A stretch of 55,410 nucleotides of DNA from Gammaproteobacteria bacterium (lineage in GTDB: Bacteria > Pseudomonadota > Gammaproteobacteria > Enterobacterales > Alteromonadaceae): the NCBI GenBank assembly GCA_018825965.1, contig JAHKAA010000008.1, forward strand, positions 1-55,410, in the 5' to 3' direction. Below the pieces are notes generated by a model that was not told the origin of the DNA, made no database searches, and saw only the letters and a list, made by a program, of their open reading frames with translations. A program made the translations under genes and the position numbers. Positions 16,868-25,869 of this stretch are shown piece by piece; position 1 is the stretch's first letter; each line of letters starts with the position of its first letter.

Positions 16868-18127
16868 TCAGTTTTTTTGTTGCACAAAATAACTGACCTG
16901 AGCACGTGGATTTAAATAAGCAAAAACCTCTGGCGGCAGGGCCTTAGGTTTCACCACTTTCTCAATCGACAGCTTATTGGCTTCCAAAGTCACTATAGCG
17001 GCTTCAAGGCGGGGAACATCGGCATCATAAATCAGTACATTGGGGTAGAGCATAGAGTCTGAGTTGACTGCCATCACTATGCCTACCCTTTTGTCGGACA
17101 GTAGTACTACTGTACCAGGTGGATAAATACCCATCATCTTGATCATGACTTTCATTTCCAGATCGCCCAATTTGCCTTTCATGGTTTTATACATCACAGA
17201 TAAAGCATGATGAGGCGAACGGGCCTGCGACATATCCAGCGGATGACAGAGGTTATCAAATTCATTCACTACAGCAACAACACGGGCCAGCTTATTAATT
17301 TGCCCTGCTTTTAAAGCCGCCGGATAACCACTGCCATCCAGATACTCATGATGTTGTTCTACTATGGCTTTGGCTTCAGTGGGGAACTGCTGTGTCAGGC
17401 CCAGCAGCTCCAGGCCAAGTTTGGGATGAAGTTTCAGGAAATTCAGCTCAGGAGTGGTTAAAGCCGTGGTTTTACGCAAAATCTGGCTGGGGATCTTCAG
17501 TTTACCTATGTCATGGAACATGGCGCCTAAACCAGTCCATTTCACTTCGTCTGCACTGTACTTTAAGTTTTTTGCCAGCATCATTGCCAGAATTGAGACG
17601 TTTAATACGTGAAAATACATAGACTCCTGTTCTTTACCTGCCTGTGAGATCAGGTGCAGAACTAGAGCGTCTTCACTCAAAATAGTATCGGCCAGATTGC
17701 TAATCAGCTGGCTGGCATCTTCAATGGCATTCAGTGGACGGCCTTGTACTTTCGTCATCAGATTACGCACTTGCGCCATGGACTGGGCAAAGGCTTTTTC
17801 TGTTTTTTGCAGCTCGCGCCTGTGGGCTTTGGCTTGTTCTATACGCTGCGTTTTGTCCAGTTGCATTTGGGTGCGTTGTTGTAAATCTTCCAGATCCTGA
17901 CTGATCCGTGACTCCGCAGATTTTGCAGGCGCTTCAGTGTCTTCGATTGTTGAACTGCGTTCAGGATAAAAATACACATAGTCCAGTTCTAAGGACAAAA
18001 TAATCCGCAACTGTTGTGGAGAGCTCACCACCATTTTATTGGTCAGAAACGGATGTTTCATCCAGCCTACAGGAAGCTTAATGGCATAACCCAGCTTGAT
18101 ATCTTTTGGCGCTATTTTCACTGGCAC
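16868..18127 (-). CDS. HD-GYP domain c-di-GMP phosphodiesterase (DUF3391 + HD-GYP)
   Basis: A 419-residue cytoplasmic protein. The N-terminal DUF3391 part (about 1-130) begins MPVKIAPKDIKLGYAIKLPV. The HD-GYP domain has H205-D206 in FHDIGKLKIP, then HHE (259-261) and DGSGYP (264-269), all intact. It should hydrolyse c-di-GMP. The 235-bp gap to the GGDEF gene shows no terminator I can support. Confidence 0.9.
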   Translation of the reverse strand: MPVKIAPKDIKLGYAIKLPVGWMKHPFLTNKMVVSSPQQLRIILSLELDYVYFYPERSSTIEDTEAPAKSAESRISQDLEDLQQRTQMQLDKTQRIEQAKAHRRELQKTEKAFAQSMAQVRNLMTKVQGRPLNAIEDASQLISNLADTILSEDALVLHLISQAGKEQESMYFHVLNVSILAMMLAKNLKYSADEVKWTGLGAMFHDIGKLKIPSQILRKTTALTTPELNFLKLHPKLGLELLGLTQQFPTEAKAIVEQHHEYLDGSGYPAALKAGQINKLARVVAVVNEFDNLCHPLDMSQARSPHHALSVMYKTMKGKLGDLEMKVMIKMMGIYPPGTVVLLSDKRVGIVMAVNSDSMLYPNVLIYDADVPRLEAAIVTLEANKLSIEKVVKPKALPPEVFAYLNPRAQVSYFVQQKN

Positions 18128-18293
18128 TTGAGCTGTGACCTCTGCTGTGGATTGAATTCAGGGTTTATACGAGCCGCTTTATAATCAAGAATACAATGAA
18201 AGGCAATATAGGGTTGCAGACTTTATCATTTTTTCAGTGCTGTGAGCTGGCACAATAAATGCTCAGATCCTTGACCCTTTAGTTATAGTTTTC

Positions 18294-19049
18294 ATGGCCT
18301 CCTTTCAGATGATAGAACAGTTAAGGTATAGCAGGCATTTGTTGCTGACACAGTGGAATGAGGATCGCCAACTGCAACTAGCAGAAAAAAAAGTGTTAGT
18401 AGTGGGCTTGGGTGGTGTGGGCTCTGCAGCTGCGCCTTATCTGGTCAGCTCTGGCCTTGGGCACTTAACTCTGGTTGATTTTGACCAGGTAAGCTTAAGT
18501 AACTTACCAAGGCAGTTGTTGTATCAGGATACCGATCTGGGTTTAGACAAAGTGCAGGTAGCACAGCAAAAACTGCAGTTGCTGAATCCGGCCTGTAGCC
18601 TGCATAGCTGGTCTGAACAAGTGACAGCGGACAGCCTGAGCAATAAGCTGGCTGAGTTTGATTTAGTGCTTGATTGCACCGACAACCTGGAGAGCCGCCA
18701 GCAGTTACAACGCGCCTGTTATCAACAACAAAAACCTTTGCTCAGTGCTGCTGCTGTGCGTCTTGAAGGTCAAATCAGTTATTTTCCTGTGTCTGCCAGT
18801 GGCCCTTGTTATTGTTGTTACAGCAGTGCGCTGTCGCAACAGGAATTCAGTTGTTTGGATCAGGGCGTGTTATCGCCTTTGGTTGGCGTCATAGGTAGTC
18901 TTGCTGCGTTGGAAGCTATAAAAATTCTGGCAGGTTTAGGCTCAGAACTGGCCGGAACACTCTGGTGTTTTGATGCGCTTTTTAGTCAGTGGCAGCCACT
19001 GAAGATTGCTAAAAACCCGCATTGCCCTCTTTGTTCTGTTCCACTTTAA
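18294..19049 (+). CDS. moeB: MoeB/ThiF-type sulfur-carrier adenylyltransferase (HesA/MoeB/ThiF)
   Basis: A 251-residue E1-like enzyme with the nucleotide motif VVGLGGVGSAAAPYL near residue 36, the adenylation residues in DFDQVSLSNLPRQ, and the DCTDN motif. Two CxxC-type pairs (CYCC near 172 and CPLC near 245) form the structural zinc site. In a nitrate/Moco island it most likely adenylates the MoaD C-terminal glycine; ThiF activity cannot be excluded. It lies directly upstream of the nasA promoter and leader. Confidence 0.85.
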   Translation: MASFQMIEQLRYSRHLLLTQWNEDRQLQLAEKKVLVVGLGGVGSAAAPYLVSSGLGHLTLVDFDQVSLSNLPRQLLYQDTDLGLDKVQVAQQKLQLLNPACSLHSWSEQVTADSLSNKLAEFDLVLDCTDNLESRQQLQRACYQQQKPLLSAAAVRLEGQISYFPVSASGPCYCCYSSALSQQEFSCLDQGVLSPLVGVIGSLAALEAIKILAGLGSELAGTLWCFDALFSQWQPLKIAKNPHCPLCSVPL

Positions 19050-19061
19050 GTCAGATCCCAC

Positions 19062-19087
19062 TGCACTTTTTTAGGTCAGACTGCACC
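19062..19087 (+). promoter_or_regulatory. Two direct TGCAC half-sites, candidate activator sites
   Basis: TGCACT (19062-19067) and TGCACC (19082-19087) are repeated 20 bp apart, about 75-100 bp upstream of the sigma-54-type promoter. TGCAC is the half-site of NtrC boxes, but the paired inverted arm is not clear, so the assignment is tentative. Confidence 0.3.
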
Positions 19088-19160
19088 AGAATAAGACTCC
19101 ATTCCCTTTATCAATCCATGTGATCAGGCCAGAGCCAGCCAAAACTCAGCAGACTGGGGT

Positions 19161-19175
19161 TGGCACCGGCTTTGC
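19161..19175 (+). promoter_or_regulatory. Sigma-54 (RpoN) promoter of nasA-moeA
   Basis: TGGCAC (19161-19166), five bases, then TTGC (19172-19175) is an exact match to the -24/-12 consensus TGGCAC-N5-TTGC. Transcription would begin near 19187, leaving a leader of about 84 nt before nasA. This fits NtrC-type nitrogen control. Confidence 0.75.
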
Positions 19176-19196
19176 TTAAGCTAAACACAACTATAT

Positions 19197-19210
19197 GAGC
19201 AAAGGCGCTC
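19197..19210 (+). promoter_or_regulatory. ANTAR-type antiterminator hairpin in the nasA leader
   Basis: GAGC-AAAGGC-GCTC makes a 4-bp stem with a hexaloop that has A at position 1 and G at position 4, the signature of RNA hairpins bound by ANTAR proteins such as NasR and NasT. Its 3' strand (19207-19210) is also part of the terminator 5' arm, so the two structures exclude each other. The nrtA leader carries the same loop on a different stem. Confidence 0.65.
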
Positions 19211-19253
19211 GTCTTACTGCTTCTTCTTCAGAGGCAGGGACGGGCGTTTTTTT
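19206..19253 (+). terminator. Leader attenuator (intrinsic terminator) upstream of nasA
   Basis: CGCTCGTC (19206-19213) pairs with GACGGGCG (19239-19246). An inner stem CTGCTTCT (19217-19224) pairs with AGAGGCAG (19230-19237). Seven T residues follow (19247-19253). The nasA AAAGAGG site and ATG come only 18 nt later. Termination here would silence nasA unless the antiterminator hairpin forms. Confidence 0.75.
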
Positions 19254-19270
19254 ATTAAAGAGGATCATAG

Positions 19271-21958
19271 ATGCAGAGGCTAAGCACTTGCCCTTATTGT
19301 GGCGTGGGTTGTGGAATTCGTGTGGAAGGCCAGACTGAGCTACAGATATCAGGTGATAGCGGGCATCCGGCCAATTTTGGTCGTTTATGTGTTAAAGGTT
19401 CTGCTTTGGCCCAGACTCTGGGTGAGCAAGGCCGCCTGCTGGCGCCCAAAGTGGATGGTCAGACTGTGAGCTGGCCTGAAGCTATAGATGCAGTGTCCAG
19501 CCGCCTTAGCGCCATTATTGCCGAACATGGTCCTGGGTCTGTGGCTATGTATTTATCCGGTCAGTTGCTGACTGAAGATTATTATGTTGCCAATAAACTG
19601 ATGAAAGGTTTTATTGGCAGCCCTCATGTGGATACCAATTCCAGGCTCTGTATGGCCTCTACTGTGGCAGGCCACAAACGCGCTTTTGGTGCCGATATAG
19701 TGCCGGGTTGTTATGCCGATATTGAGTTGGCCCGTTGTTATATTCTGGTGGGCGCTAATATGGCCTGGAATCATCCTGTGTTGTTCCAGCGTATTCAGGC
19801 CTGTAAACAACAAGACCCAGACCGGACAATTATTGTGATAGACCCACGCCGTTCGGCCAGCTGCGAAGGTGCTGATCTGCATCTGGCGCTTAAACCTGGC
19901 ACTGACTTGTTGTTATTTAATGGCCTGCTGAGCTTTTTAGCCAAAGAAAACCAGTTGGATCAGAACTTTATCAATGCCCATACCGAAGGATTTTCTGAAG
20001 CTTTGGTTTGTGCACAACAGCAAGCTGGCTTTATTGAACAGGTAGCCTTGGGCTGTGATTTGCCTGCGGCACAAGTGGAGGCTTTTTATCGGTGTTTTGT
20101 TGATGAGCCTTTCACCTTAACTTTGTTTTCGCAAGGGGTAAATCAGGCACAAAATGGCACAGATAAAGTCAACGCTATTATCAACTGCCATCTGGCTAGC
20201 GGTCGCATAGGCAAAGCAGGTTCTGGGCCTTTTTCATTAACAGGCCAGCCTAATGCAATGGGAGGCCGTGAAGTAGGGGGCCTGGCGAATCAACTGGCGG
20301 CTCATATGGATTACAGCCAAAGCGCCGATATCGAACTGGTGCGGCAATTCTGGCAAGCGCCGAATATCTGTCGTCAGCCCGGTTATAAAGCTGTGGATTT
20401 ATTTGAGGCGGTAGAGCGGGGTGAGATTAAAGCCATCTGGATTATGGCGACTAACCCTGTGGTCAGTATGCCGGAAGCCAACAGGGTCAAAGCCGCCTTA
20501 GAAGCCTGTCCTTTGGTGATAGTCTCCGACATTGTCAGCCACACCGACACTATCGCCTGTGCTGATATAGTTCTGCCTGCCACTGGCTGGAGTGAAAAAG
20601 ACGGTACTGTCACCAACTCAGAGCGGCGGATCTCCAGGCAGCGCACTTTATTACCTGCTCCAGGCTTAGCACGCCATGACTGGCAGATGATCTGTGATGT
20701 TGCCAAAGCTATGGGATTTGCCGACGGTTTTTCCTATAGCGGGCCTGCAGCCATTTTTGCCGAACATGCCGCTTTATCTGCTTACAAAAACAGCGGTCAA
20801 CGCGCTTTTGACTTATCCGGTTTAATGCAGTTAACAGCACAGCAGTATCAGGACTTAGCACCACTGCAGTGGCCGGTAAATCACAAATACCCGAAGGGTG
20901 CCAGCCGTTTAGGTGCTGATGGTCAGTTTTATACGTCCTCTGGCAAGGCACGATTTATTGCGGTCTCACAACAGCAGAGCGCTGAACTGGCCAGGGATCA
21001 TTTGCTGCTGAACACAGGCAGAATCCGGGATCAGTGGCACAGTATGACCAGAACAGGTCGGGCTGCTTCTTTACTGCAACACAGAGCCGAACCTTTTCTG
21101 GAACTTCATCCACAGGACGCAGAGCAGTTAGGTTTGGCGGATGGTGGTTTGGCACGGCTGTCGAATTCATTAGGCCAGATGGACGCCCGCGTCCGGCTGA
21201 CTGAAGCGCAGCGCAGCGGTGAATGTTTTGTGCCTATTCACTGGACTGAACAATTTAGCAGTCAAGGCCGATGTGATGTGCTGGTGCCTGCTTTGGTGGA
21301 TCCAGTCTCAGGCCAGCCAGCCTTAAAACAAGCACAAGTGCACATTCAGCCTTTAAGCTTGTACTGGCAGCTGTGGCTGATTTTAAAACCAGAACTGGAT
21401 GAGCTGCTCTGGCCTTTATGCCGCAAAAGTGGCTATGCCAGCAAACAAAAAAGTGCACAAAGCCTGCTGTACCATCTGGAACTGGCGGAAATGGAGCTGG
21501 CCACTACGGCAGGAGCAGGGCTGGATCCAGCCAGGCTGCAGTTATGGTTGTCTTCTTTGGGTATTCAACCCGAACTGAGTAGTCAGGCGTTCAGCCTGGG
21601 CCATTACAGAGCTGCAGCTTTTGAAGCAGAGCAGCTCAGTTGTTGTGTTTTTATCAGCCCTGAACCACTGAATTTAGCTTTGGAGTATTTGGATCAGCAA
21701 TTTAATAAAGAACTCAGTCTGAATGACAGGCGTCAGTTGCTGACAGGGCGCAGCAACTCTGGTGAGCCACAAAGTGCCGTCATTTGCAGCTGTTTTCAGG
21801 TGCGGGAAGCATCAATTTGTGCTGCTATTCGTGAAGGTTGCAACAGCTACCAGCAACTGGGTCAGCAGCTAAAGTGCGGCACTAACTGTGGTTCCTGTAT
21901 TCCTGAGTTAAAGGCCTTGATTGCGTCAGAAATCACTACACAAGGACAAAGCCTATGA
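19271..21958 (+). CDS. nasA: Assimilatory nitrate reductase catalytic subunit
   Basis: An 895-residue molybdopterin oxidoreductase. The N-terminal [4Fe-4S] cysteines are C7, C10, C14 and C40 (CPYCGVGCG, then LCVKG). The Mo-bis-MGD domains include NSRLCMAS, the TGQPNAMGGREVGG signature and the C-terminal molydopterin dinucleotide-binding part (NTGRIRDQWHSMTRTG). The last about 60 residues form a BFD-like [2Fe-2S] module (ICSCFQVRE, then KCGTNCGSC), as in Klebsiella-type NasA. There is no Tat signal, so it is cytoplasmic and assimilatory. It overlaps moeA by 4 nt. Nitrite reductase is not in the window. Confidence 0.93.
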   Translation: MQRLSTCPYCGVGCGIRVEGQTELQISGDSGHPANFGRLCVKGSALAQTLGEQGRLLAPKVDGQTVSWPEAIDAVSSRLSAIIAEHGPGSVAMYLSGQLLTEDYYVANKLMKGFIGSPHVDTNSRLCMASTVAGHKRAFGADIVPGCYADIELARCYILVGANMAWNHPVLFQRIQACKQQDPDRTIIVIDPRRSASCEGADLHLALKPGTDLLLFNGLLSFLAKENQLDQNFINAHTEGFSEALVCAQQQAGFIEQVALGCDLPAAQVEAFYRCFVDEPFTLTLFSQGVNQAQNGTDKVNAIINCHLASGRIGKAGSGPFSLTGQPNAMGGREVGGLANQLAAHMDYSQSADIELVRQFWQAPNICRQPGYKAVDLFEAVERGEIKAIWIMATNPVVSMPEANRVKAALEACPLVIVSDIVSHTDTIACADIVLPATGWSEKDGTVTNSERRISRQRTLLPAPGLARHDWQMICDVAKAMGFADGFSYSGPAAIFAEHAALSAYKNSGQRAFDLSGLMQLTAQQYQDLAPLQWPVNHKYPKGASRLGADGQFYTSSGKARFIAVSQQQSAELARDHLLLNTGRIRDQWHSMTRTGRAASLLQHRAEPFLELHPQDAEQLGLADGGLARLSNSLGQMDARVRLTEAQRSGECFVPIHWTEQFSSQGRCDVLVPALVDPVSGQPALKQAQVHIQPLSLYWQLWLILKPELDELLWPLCRKSGYASKQKSAQSLLYHLELAEMELATTAGAGLDPARLQLWLSSLGIQPELSSQAFSLGHYRAAAFEAEQLSCCVFISPEPLNLALEYLDQQFNKELSLNDRRQLLTGRSNSGEPQSAVICSCFQVREASICAAIREGCNSYQQLGQQLKCGTNCGSCIPELKALIASEITTQGQSL

Positions 21959-23196
21959 GCCACAGCGCCTGTTTAAACCAACAAAGTCTGACTCTGGCAG
22001 AAGCGCTGCAGCTGATGTTAAGTGAAGTGTCAGCACCCATTCAACGCCAGTATTGCCCCTTGCCACAACTTCTAGACAGAGTAGTGGCAGAGCCTGTTTA
22101 TAGCCCTGTGGCTATGCCGGCTTTTACCCAATCGGCTATGGATGGCTATGCGCTACGTTATGAAGATATCAAAGCAGGTGCAGCAATAGAGTTAGTAGGC
22201 ACTGTATTGGCCGGACAACAAGCACGGCACCAGCTACAAGCAGGGCAGGCCATGGCGGTGATGACAGGGGCCGCCATTCCTGAAGGTGCTGATACTGTGC
22301 TGATGCAGGAATATTGTGTTGTTGAACAAGGAAAGCTGCGGTTTGACACCGATCAGCCTTATCAACAAGGTGATCATATCCGCTGGTTAGGGGAAGACTT
22401 ACAAGCCGGAGCTTTATTATTTGCAGCAGGCCACAGAATGGGGGCTTTGGATCTGGCCGTGTTGGCGGCGTCCGGTTTGGCCGGAGCGCAAGTGTATAAC
22501 AAACTCAAAGTGGCCTATTGCTCCAGTGGTGATGAGTTAACAGAACCAGGTCAGGCTTTAAAGCCAGGTTTTTGTTACGATGCCAACAGATATTTATTAC
22601 AAGCCGCTTTAAAGCGATTGGACTGCAACACTTTGGATCTGGGCTTAGTGCCGGACGATCCGGAACTGTTGCGACAGGCTTTTTTACAGGCGAGTACAGA
22701 GGCCGATCTGTTGATTTGTTCAGGTGGTGTATCTGTGGGGCAAGCGGACTTTACCCGTCAGGTGTTAACAGAGCTGGGTCAGGTGCAATTCTGGCAAGTG
22801 GCGATAAAGCCAGGTAAACCTTTTGCTTTTGGTAAGCTGGGTCAATGCTGGTTTTTTGGTTTACCTGGCAATCCTGTCTCTGCTGCTATCACCTTTCAAC
22901 AGTTGGTATTGCCAGTGTTGCAACAGGCTGCCGGAGTAGTGGCTTTGCCCCAAACTGATTTTTATACCACTGCAGCTGCGGATTTTCGTAAAAAGCCAGG
23001 GCGGCTGGAATTTCAACGCGCGCGTTTTAGTGGGAATGAAGAAACAGGTTTTGTAGTGCCTGCAGCCAGCCAAAGCTCGGCCGCTTTAATTGAACTGGCC
23101 AGAGCAGATACCCTGGTGGTGTTGCCTGCCGAAGGTTCAGGGGTGAAAGCCAAAGAACAGGTACTGTTGCAACCATTAGCCTGGTGTTTAGGCTAA
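21955..23196 (+). CDS. moeA: Molybdopterin molybdenumtransferase MoeA
   Basis: A 413-residue MoeA with MPAFTQSAMDGYA near the N-terminus, the GAAIPEGADTV segment, the SGGVSVGQADF MPT-binding motif and GKPFAFG/GLPGNPVSA. It inserts molybdate into adenylylated molybdopterin. The start overlaps the nasA stop (ATGA), so nitrate reductase and its cofactor insertion enzyme are translationally coupled. It ends in a 4-bp overlap with convergent modC. Confidence 0.93.
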   Translation: MSHSACLNQQSLTLAEALQLMLSEVSAPIQRQYCPLPQLLDRVVAEPVYSPVAMPAFTQSAMDGYALRYEDIKAGAAIELVGTVLAGQQARHQLQAGQAMAVMTGAAIPEGADTVLMQEYCVVEQGKLRFDTDQPYQQGDHIRWLGEDLQAGALLFAAGHRMGALDLAVLAASGLAGAQVYNKLKVAYCSSGDELTEPGQALKPGFCYDANRYLLQAALKRLDCNTLDLGLVPDDPELLRQAFLQASTEADLLICSGGVSVGQADFTRQVLTELGQVQFWQVAIKPGKPFAFGKLGQCWFFGLPGNPVSAAITFQQLVLPVLQQAAGVVALPQTDFYTTAAADFRKKPGRLEFQRARFSGNEETGFVVPAASQSSAALIELARADTLVVLPAEGSGVKAKEQVLLQPLAWCLG

Positions 23197-23867
23197 ATCG
23201 CATAAAAAGTCTGGCCTTGTTGCTGCGGCCACAGCTGTTGTTGTTGCTGCAGTTGCCCCTGTTTTAACCAGACAATCTCCTGACAATAAAGGCATAAGTC
23301 TTCCATTTGGTGGCTGACCCACAACAGCATAAAACCTTGTTGTTGCTGATACTGTTTCAGTTGCTTCAGCACCGCTGCTTTTTGCTGATCGTCCAGATGG
23401 GCGACGGCCTCATCCAGCAATAAAAGCCGGGGTCTGGTGATCAAAGCCTGAGCTAACGCCAGTTTCTGCTGCTGGCCAGATGACAATTGTGACGGATACA
23501 AAGCCAATAAAGGCTGCAGTTCAAAATCCTGAATAATTTGTGCCGTATCTTCAGGCGATTTGCTCCAGCTACTTGCCAGTTGCAGATGCTGCAACGCAGT
23601 TTTATGTGGCATTAACAAAGCTTCAGGTGCCAGATACAGCGCTTTTCGGCTGGACAAAGACCTTTGATATTGGCCTTGTTGCCATAACTCGCCACGAAAG
23701 CTGCAGTGTTCAGCGGCATCTGGCTGTAAACCTGCTACGGCTTTGAGCAGAGTGGTTTTGCCACTGCCGGACTGACCATAAACCCCAATCCAGTGGTGAG
23801 TCAGTTGCAAATCCAGCTGCAAAGAAAAACTGCTGGCAGACCAGTTTAGCTTTAGTTCTAAACTCAT
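23193..23867 (-). CDS. modC: Molybdate ABC transporter ATP-binding protein (short ModC)
   Basis: A 224-residue ABC ATPase with Walker A GQSGSGKTT near residue 34, signature LSSGQQQKLALAQAL and Walker B LLLLDEAVAHLDD. Typical ModC proteins are about 350 residues because of a C-terminal MOP/TOBE molybdate-sensing domain; that domain is missing, so trans-inhibition by molybdate is not expected. Position after modA and modB makes the molybdate assignment secure. ATGA overlap with modB. Confidence 0.88.
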   Translation of the reverse strand: MSLELKLNWSASSFSLQLDLQLTHHWIGVYGQSGSGKTTLLKAVAGLQPDAAEHCSFRGELWQQGQYQRSLSSRKALYLAPEALLMPHKTALQHLQLASSWSKSPEDTAQIIQDFELQPLLALYPSQLSSGQQQKLALAQALITRPRLLLLDEAVAHLDDQQKAAVLKQLKQYQQQQGFMLLWVSHQMEDLCLYCQEIVWLKQGQLQQQQQLWPQQQGQTFYAI

Positions 23868-24547
23868 TTATGCCCTCTCTGTTGCTGCCCTTGCTGTTGC
23901 TGATAAAGCCAAAACAACACGCTAAAAGAAAACAGCAATAACAAACCAGATAACAGATGAGCGCGGGCGTAGTTCAGGCTTTCGACCTGATCATAAATCA
24001 GCATCGACAGCAGTTGGGTCTGGCCCGGGATATTGCCGCCTATCATCAGCACTATGCCAAATTCGCCCAGGGTATGAGCAAAACTTAAAATAAAGGCGCT
24101 GAAAAGTGCAGGTCGGCTTAAAGGCCACACTAACTGAGCCATTAACTGCCAGCTATTGGCACCTAAAGCCCGGTTTTGATCCAACAGCTCCTGCGCTATT
24201 TGTGCAAAACCTTGCTGCAGTGGCTGCACCACAAAAGGCAGCGAATACAACATAGAAGCCAGCACCAGGCCTTCAAAACGAAACGCCAGAGCTTCAATAC
24301 CAGCCAGGCGTAATAACTGGCTGAACCAGGAATCCGGACTGAACAGCAAGACTAAATAAAAACCTAATACGGTAGGAGGCAATACCAAAGGCAAAGTCAA
24401 AAGCGCATTGATGGCATTACGGCCTGTGCTTTGACCACGGCTAAGCCACCAGGCCAGCGGAGCTGTCAGCAGCAGTAAGAAAAAACTGCTTAAAAGCGCC
24501 AGTTTGACGGTAAGTAACAAGGCTTGCCATTCAGCCGGATACAGCAT
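23864..24547 (-). CDS. modB: Molybdate ABC transporter permease ModB
   Basis: A 227-residue permease with about five membrane segments. The inner-membrane EAA-type loop reads LGANSWQLMAQLVWPLSRPA, followed by FAHTLGEFGIVLMIGGNIPGQTQ, characteristic of ModB. Its start codon shares one base with the modA stop (TAATG), and its stop overlaps modC. Confidence 0.92.
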   Translation of the reverse strand: MLYPAEWQALLLTVKLALLSSFFLLLLTAPLAWWLSRGQSTGRNAINALLTLPLVLPPTVLGFYLVLLFSPDSWFSQLLRLAGIEALAFRFEGLVLASMLYSLPFVVQPLQQGFAQIAQELLDQNRALGANSWQLMAQLVWPLSRPALFSAFILSFAHTLGEFGIVLMIGGNIPGQTQLLSMLIYDQVESLNYARAHLLSGLLLLFSFSVLFWLYQQQQGQQQRGHK

Positions 24548-25344
24548 TAGTTGTGCTCCCGCTTAAAGCCAGCGTCGGACCAGAACTGCTGTTGTTTGGG
24601 CGCCAGCATCCAGTCTAAAAAAGCTTTGACCTCTGGTTGCACGCTGCTGGGGTGTTTTTGTTCAGCCCGGTAAAACCAGCTATGGCGGATGGGCGGGTAT
24701 AAATGTGCAGGCACAACTTCTGTCCGGCCCAGCTGTTGCACTAACTGCAGCTGCTGTTGTTGCGCTTTGGGCAGCAATTGCTGCAGCTTGCTCTCTGGCA
24801 ACAATGCATGACCCACAATTCCCACTCCGGCCTGACCTGTGCTTAATAAATGCAATACCAAAGCTGCATTATCAGTGCGGCGGATTTTTGGCTGCAGTTC
24901 AGGCCAAAGCTGGTGCTGTTGCAAATAAGCCAAAGCGGCTTTGCCATAAGGCGCGTGGTTTGGATCGGCGATCGCTATATGCTGGCTTTGTTCCAGCGCT
25001 TGTTCTGCAGTTTGAAAACGACTGTGATACCACAGTAACAACTGGCCACGGCCATATACACCGGTCTGACATTGCTGTTCGGCGCTGCAGTGCTGCAGCA
25101 GACTGTTGGTATACAAAGGATCGGCCGCCAGAAACAGAAAAAAAGGCGCACCATGCTGAATTTGTTGACTGAGTTTGCCAGAGGACGCAAATACTGGCTG
25201 AATGCTGACGCCGGTTTCAGCCTGATACTGCGCCAGCAACAAAGGCAAAACCAGCCGTAAATCTGAAGCCGCAGCTATCAGCTGAGATGCCGCAGCATTA
25301 CCACTGAAAATAAAACAGGCAAAAACCAGTTTAAGGCCGCGCAT
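24547..25344 (-). CDS. modA: Molybdate-binding periplasmic protein ModA
   Basis: A 265-residue protein with a signal peptide of about 19 residues ending at NAAA-S. The start of the mature protein (LIAAASDLRLVLPLLLAQY) and the FASSGKLSQQIQHGAPF segment hold the serine residues that bind the oxyanion in ModA. It captures molybdate for ModBC. The 5' end overlaps moaE by 14 nt, putting molybdate uptake in the same operon as Moco synthesis. Confidence 0.92.
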   Translation of the reverse strand: MRGLKLVFACFIFSGNAAASQLIAAASDLRLVLPLLLAQYQAETGVSIQPVFASSGKLSQQIQHGAPFFLFLAADPLYTNSLLQHCSAEQQCQTGVYGRGQLLLWYHSRFQTAEQALEQSQHIAIADPNHAPYGKAALAYLQQHQLWPELQPKIRRTDNAALVLHLLSTGQAGVGIVGHALLPESKLQQLLPKAQQQQLQLVQQLGRTEVVPAHLYPPIRHSWFYRAEQKHPSSVQPEVKAFLDWMLAPKQQQFWSDAGFKREHN

Positions 25345-25867
25345 CTGTGGCCTTTTGTTTTAACAGCAGCGGCAACTGTTCCGGTTTATACCAACGCCGT
25401 GCCGCGGCCAGATCGCTGTCTTTTGACTCCAGCCATTGGCTTTGTTGCTGGTTTTGTTGTTTTTTCCAAAAGGGCGCCTGGCTTTTGAGTTGATCCATTA
25501 AAAACTCTGTGGCGGCAAAACTATCGGCTCTGTGTGGCGAACTCACAGCCACCAGCACTATTTGCTCATTAGGTCCCAGCAGTCCTGTTCTATGGATCAG
25601 ATGAATATGCTGCAAAGGCCAACGTTTGGCGGCTTGTTCAGCCAGTTGTTGTAACACCCCCTCTGTCATGCCCGGATAATGTTCCAGCAATAAAGCGCTG
25701 GTTTGTTGTTGGCTCTGGCCCGAATCATCCGGTTGGAACTGCCGCACTTTACCAACAAAAAAACACAAAGCGCCGCAGTCAGGGCTTTGTTGTAACAATT
25801 GCTGATAAGTGGACTCTACCGCAAAATCTTCAGCTTGCACCCGTACATTAATCTGGCAGTTGAACAT
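25331..25867 (-). CDS. moaE: Molybdopterin synthase large subunit MoaE
   Basis: A 178-residue MoaE. CGALCFFVGKVRQF, LLLEHYPGMTEGVLQQLA and HRTGLLGPNEQIVLVAVSSPHR are the expected core, and the active-site lysine lies in the segment LMDQLKSQAPFWKK. The C-terminal 25 residues extend beyond the usual 150-residue length. With MoaD it converts cPMP to molybdopterin. It begins 2 nt after moaD. Confidence 0.92.
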   Translation of the reverse strand: MFNCQINVRVQAEDFAVESTYQQLLQQSPDCGALCFFVGKVRQFQPDDSGQSQQQTSALLLEHYPGMTEGVLQQLAEQAAKRWPLQHIHLIHRTGLLGPNEQIVLVAVSSPHRADSFAATEFLMDQLKSQAPFWKKQQNQQQSQWLESKDSDLAAARRWYKPEQLPLLLKQKATDARP

Positions 25868-25869
25868 GC

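Noticed and set aside
19169..19181. GCTT-TGCTT-AAGC hairpin as first ANTAR hairpin of the nasA leader
   Set aside because: It overlaps the -12 element of the RpoN promoter, so it would not be in the transcript started there, and its loop has 5 nt rather than 6.
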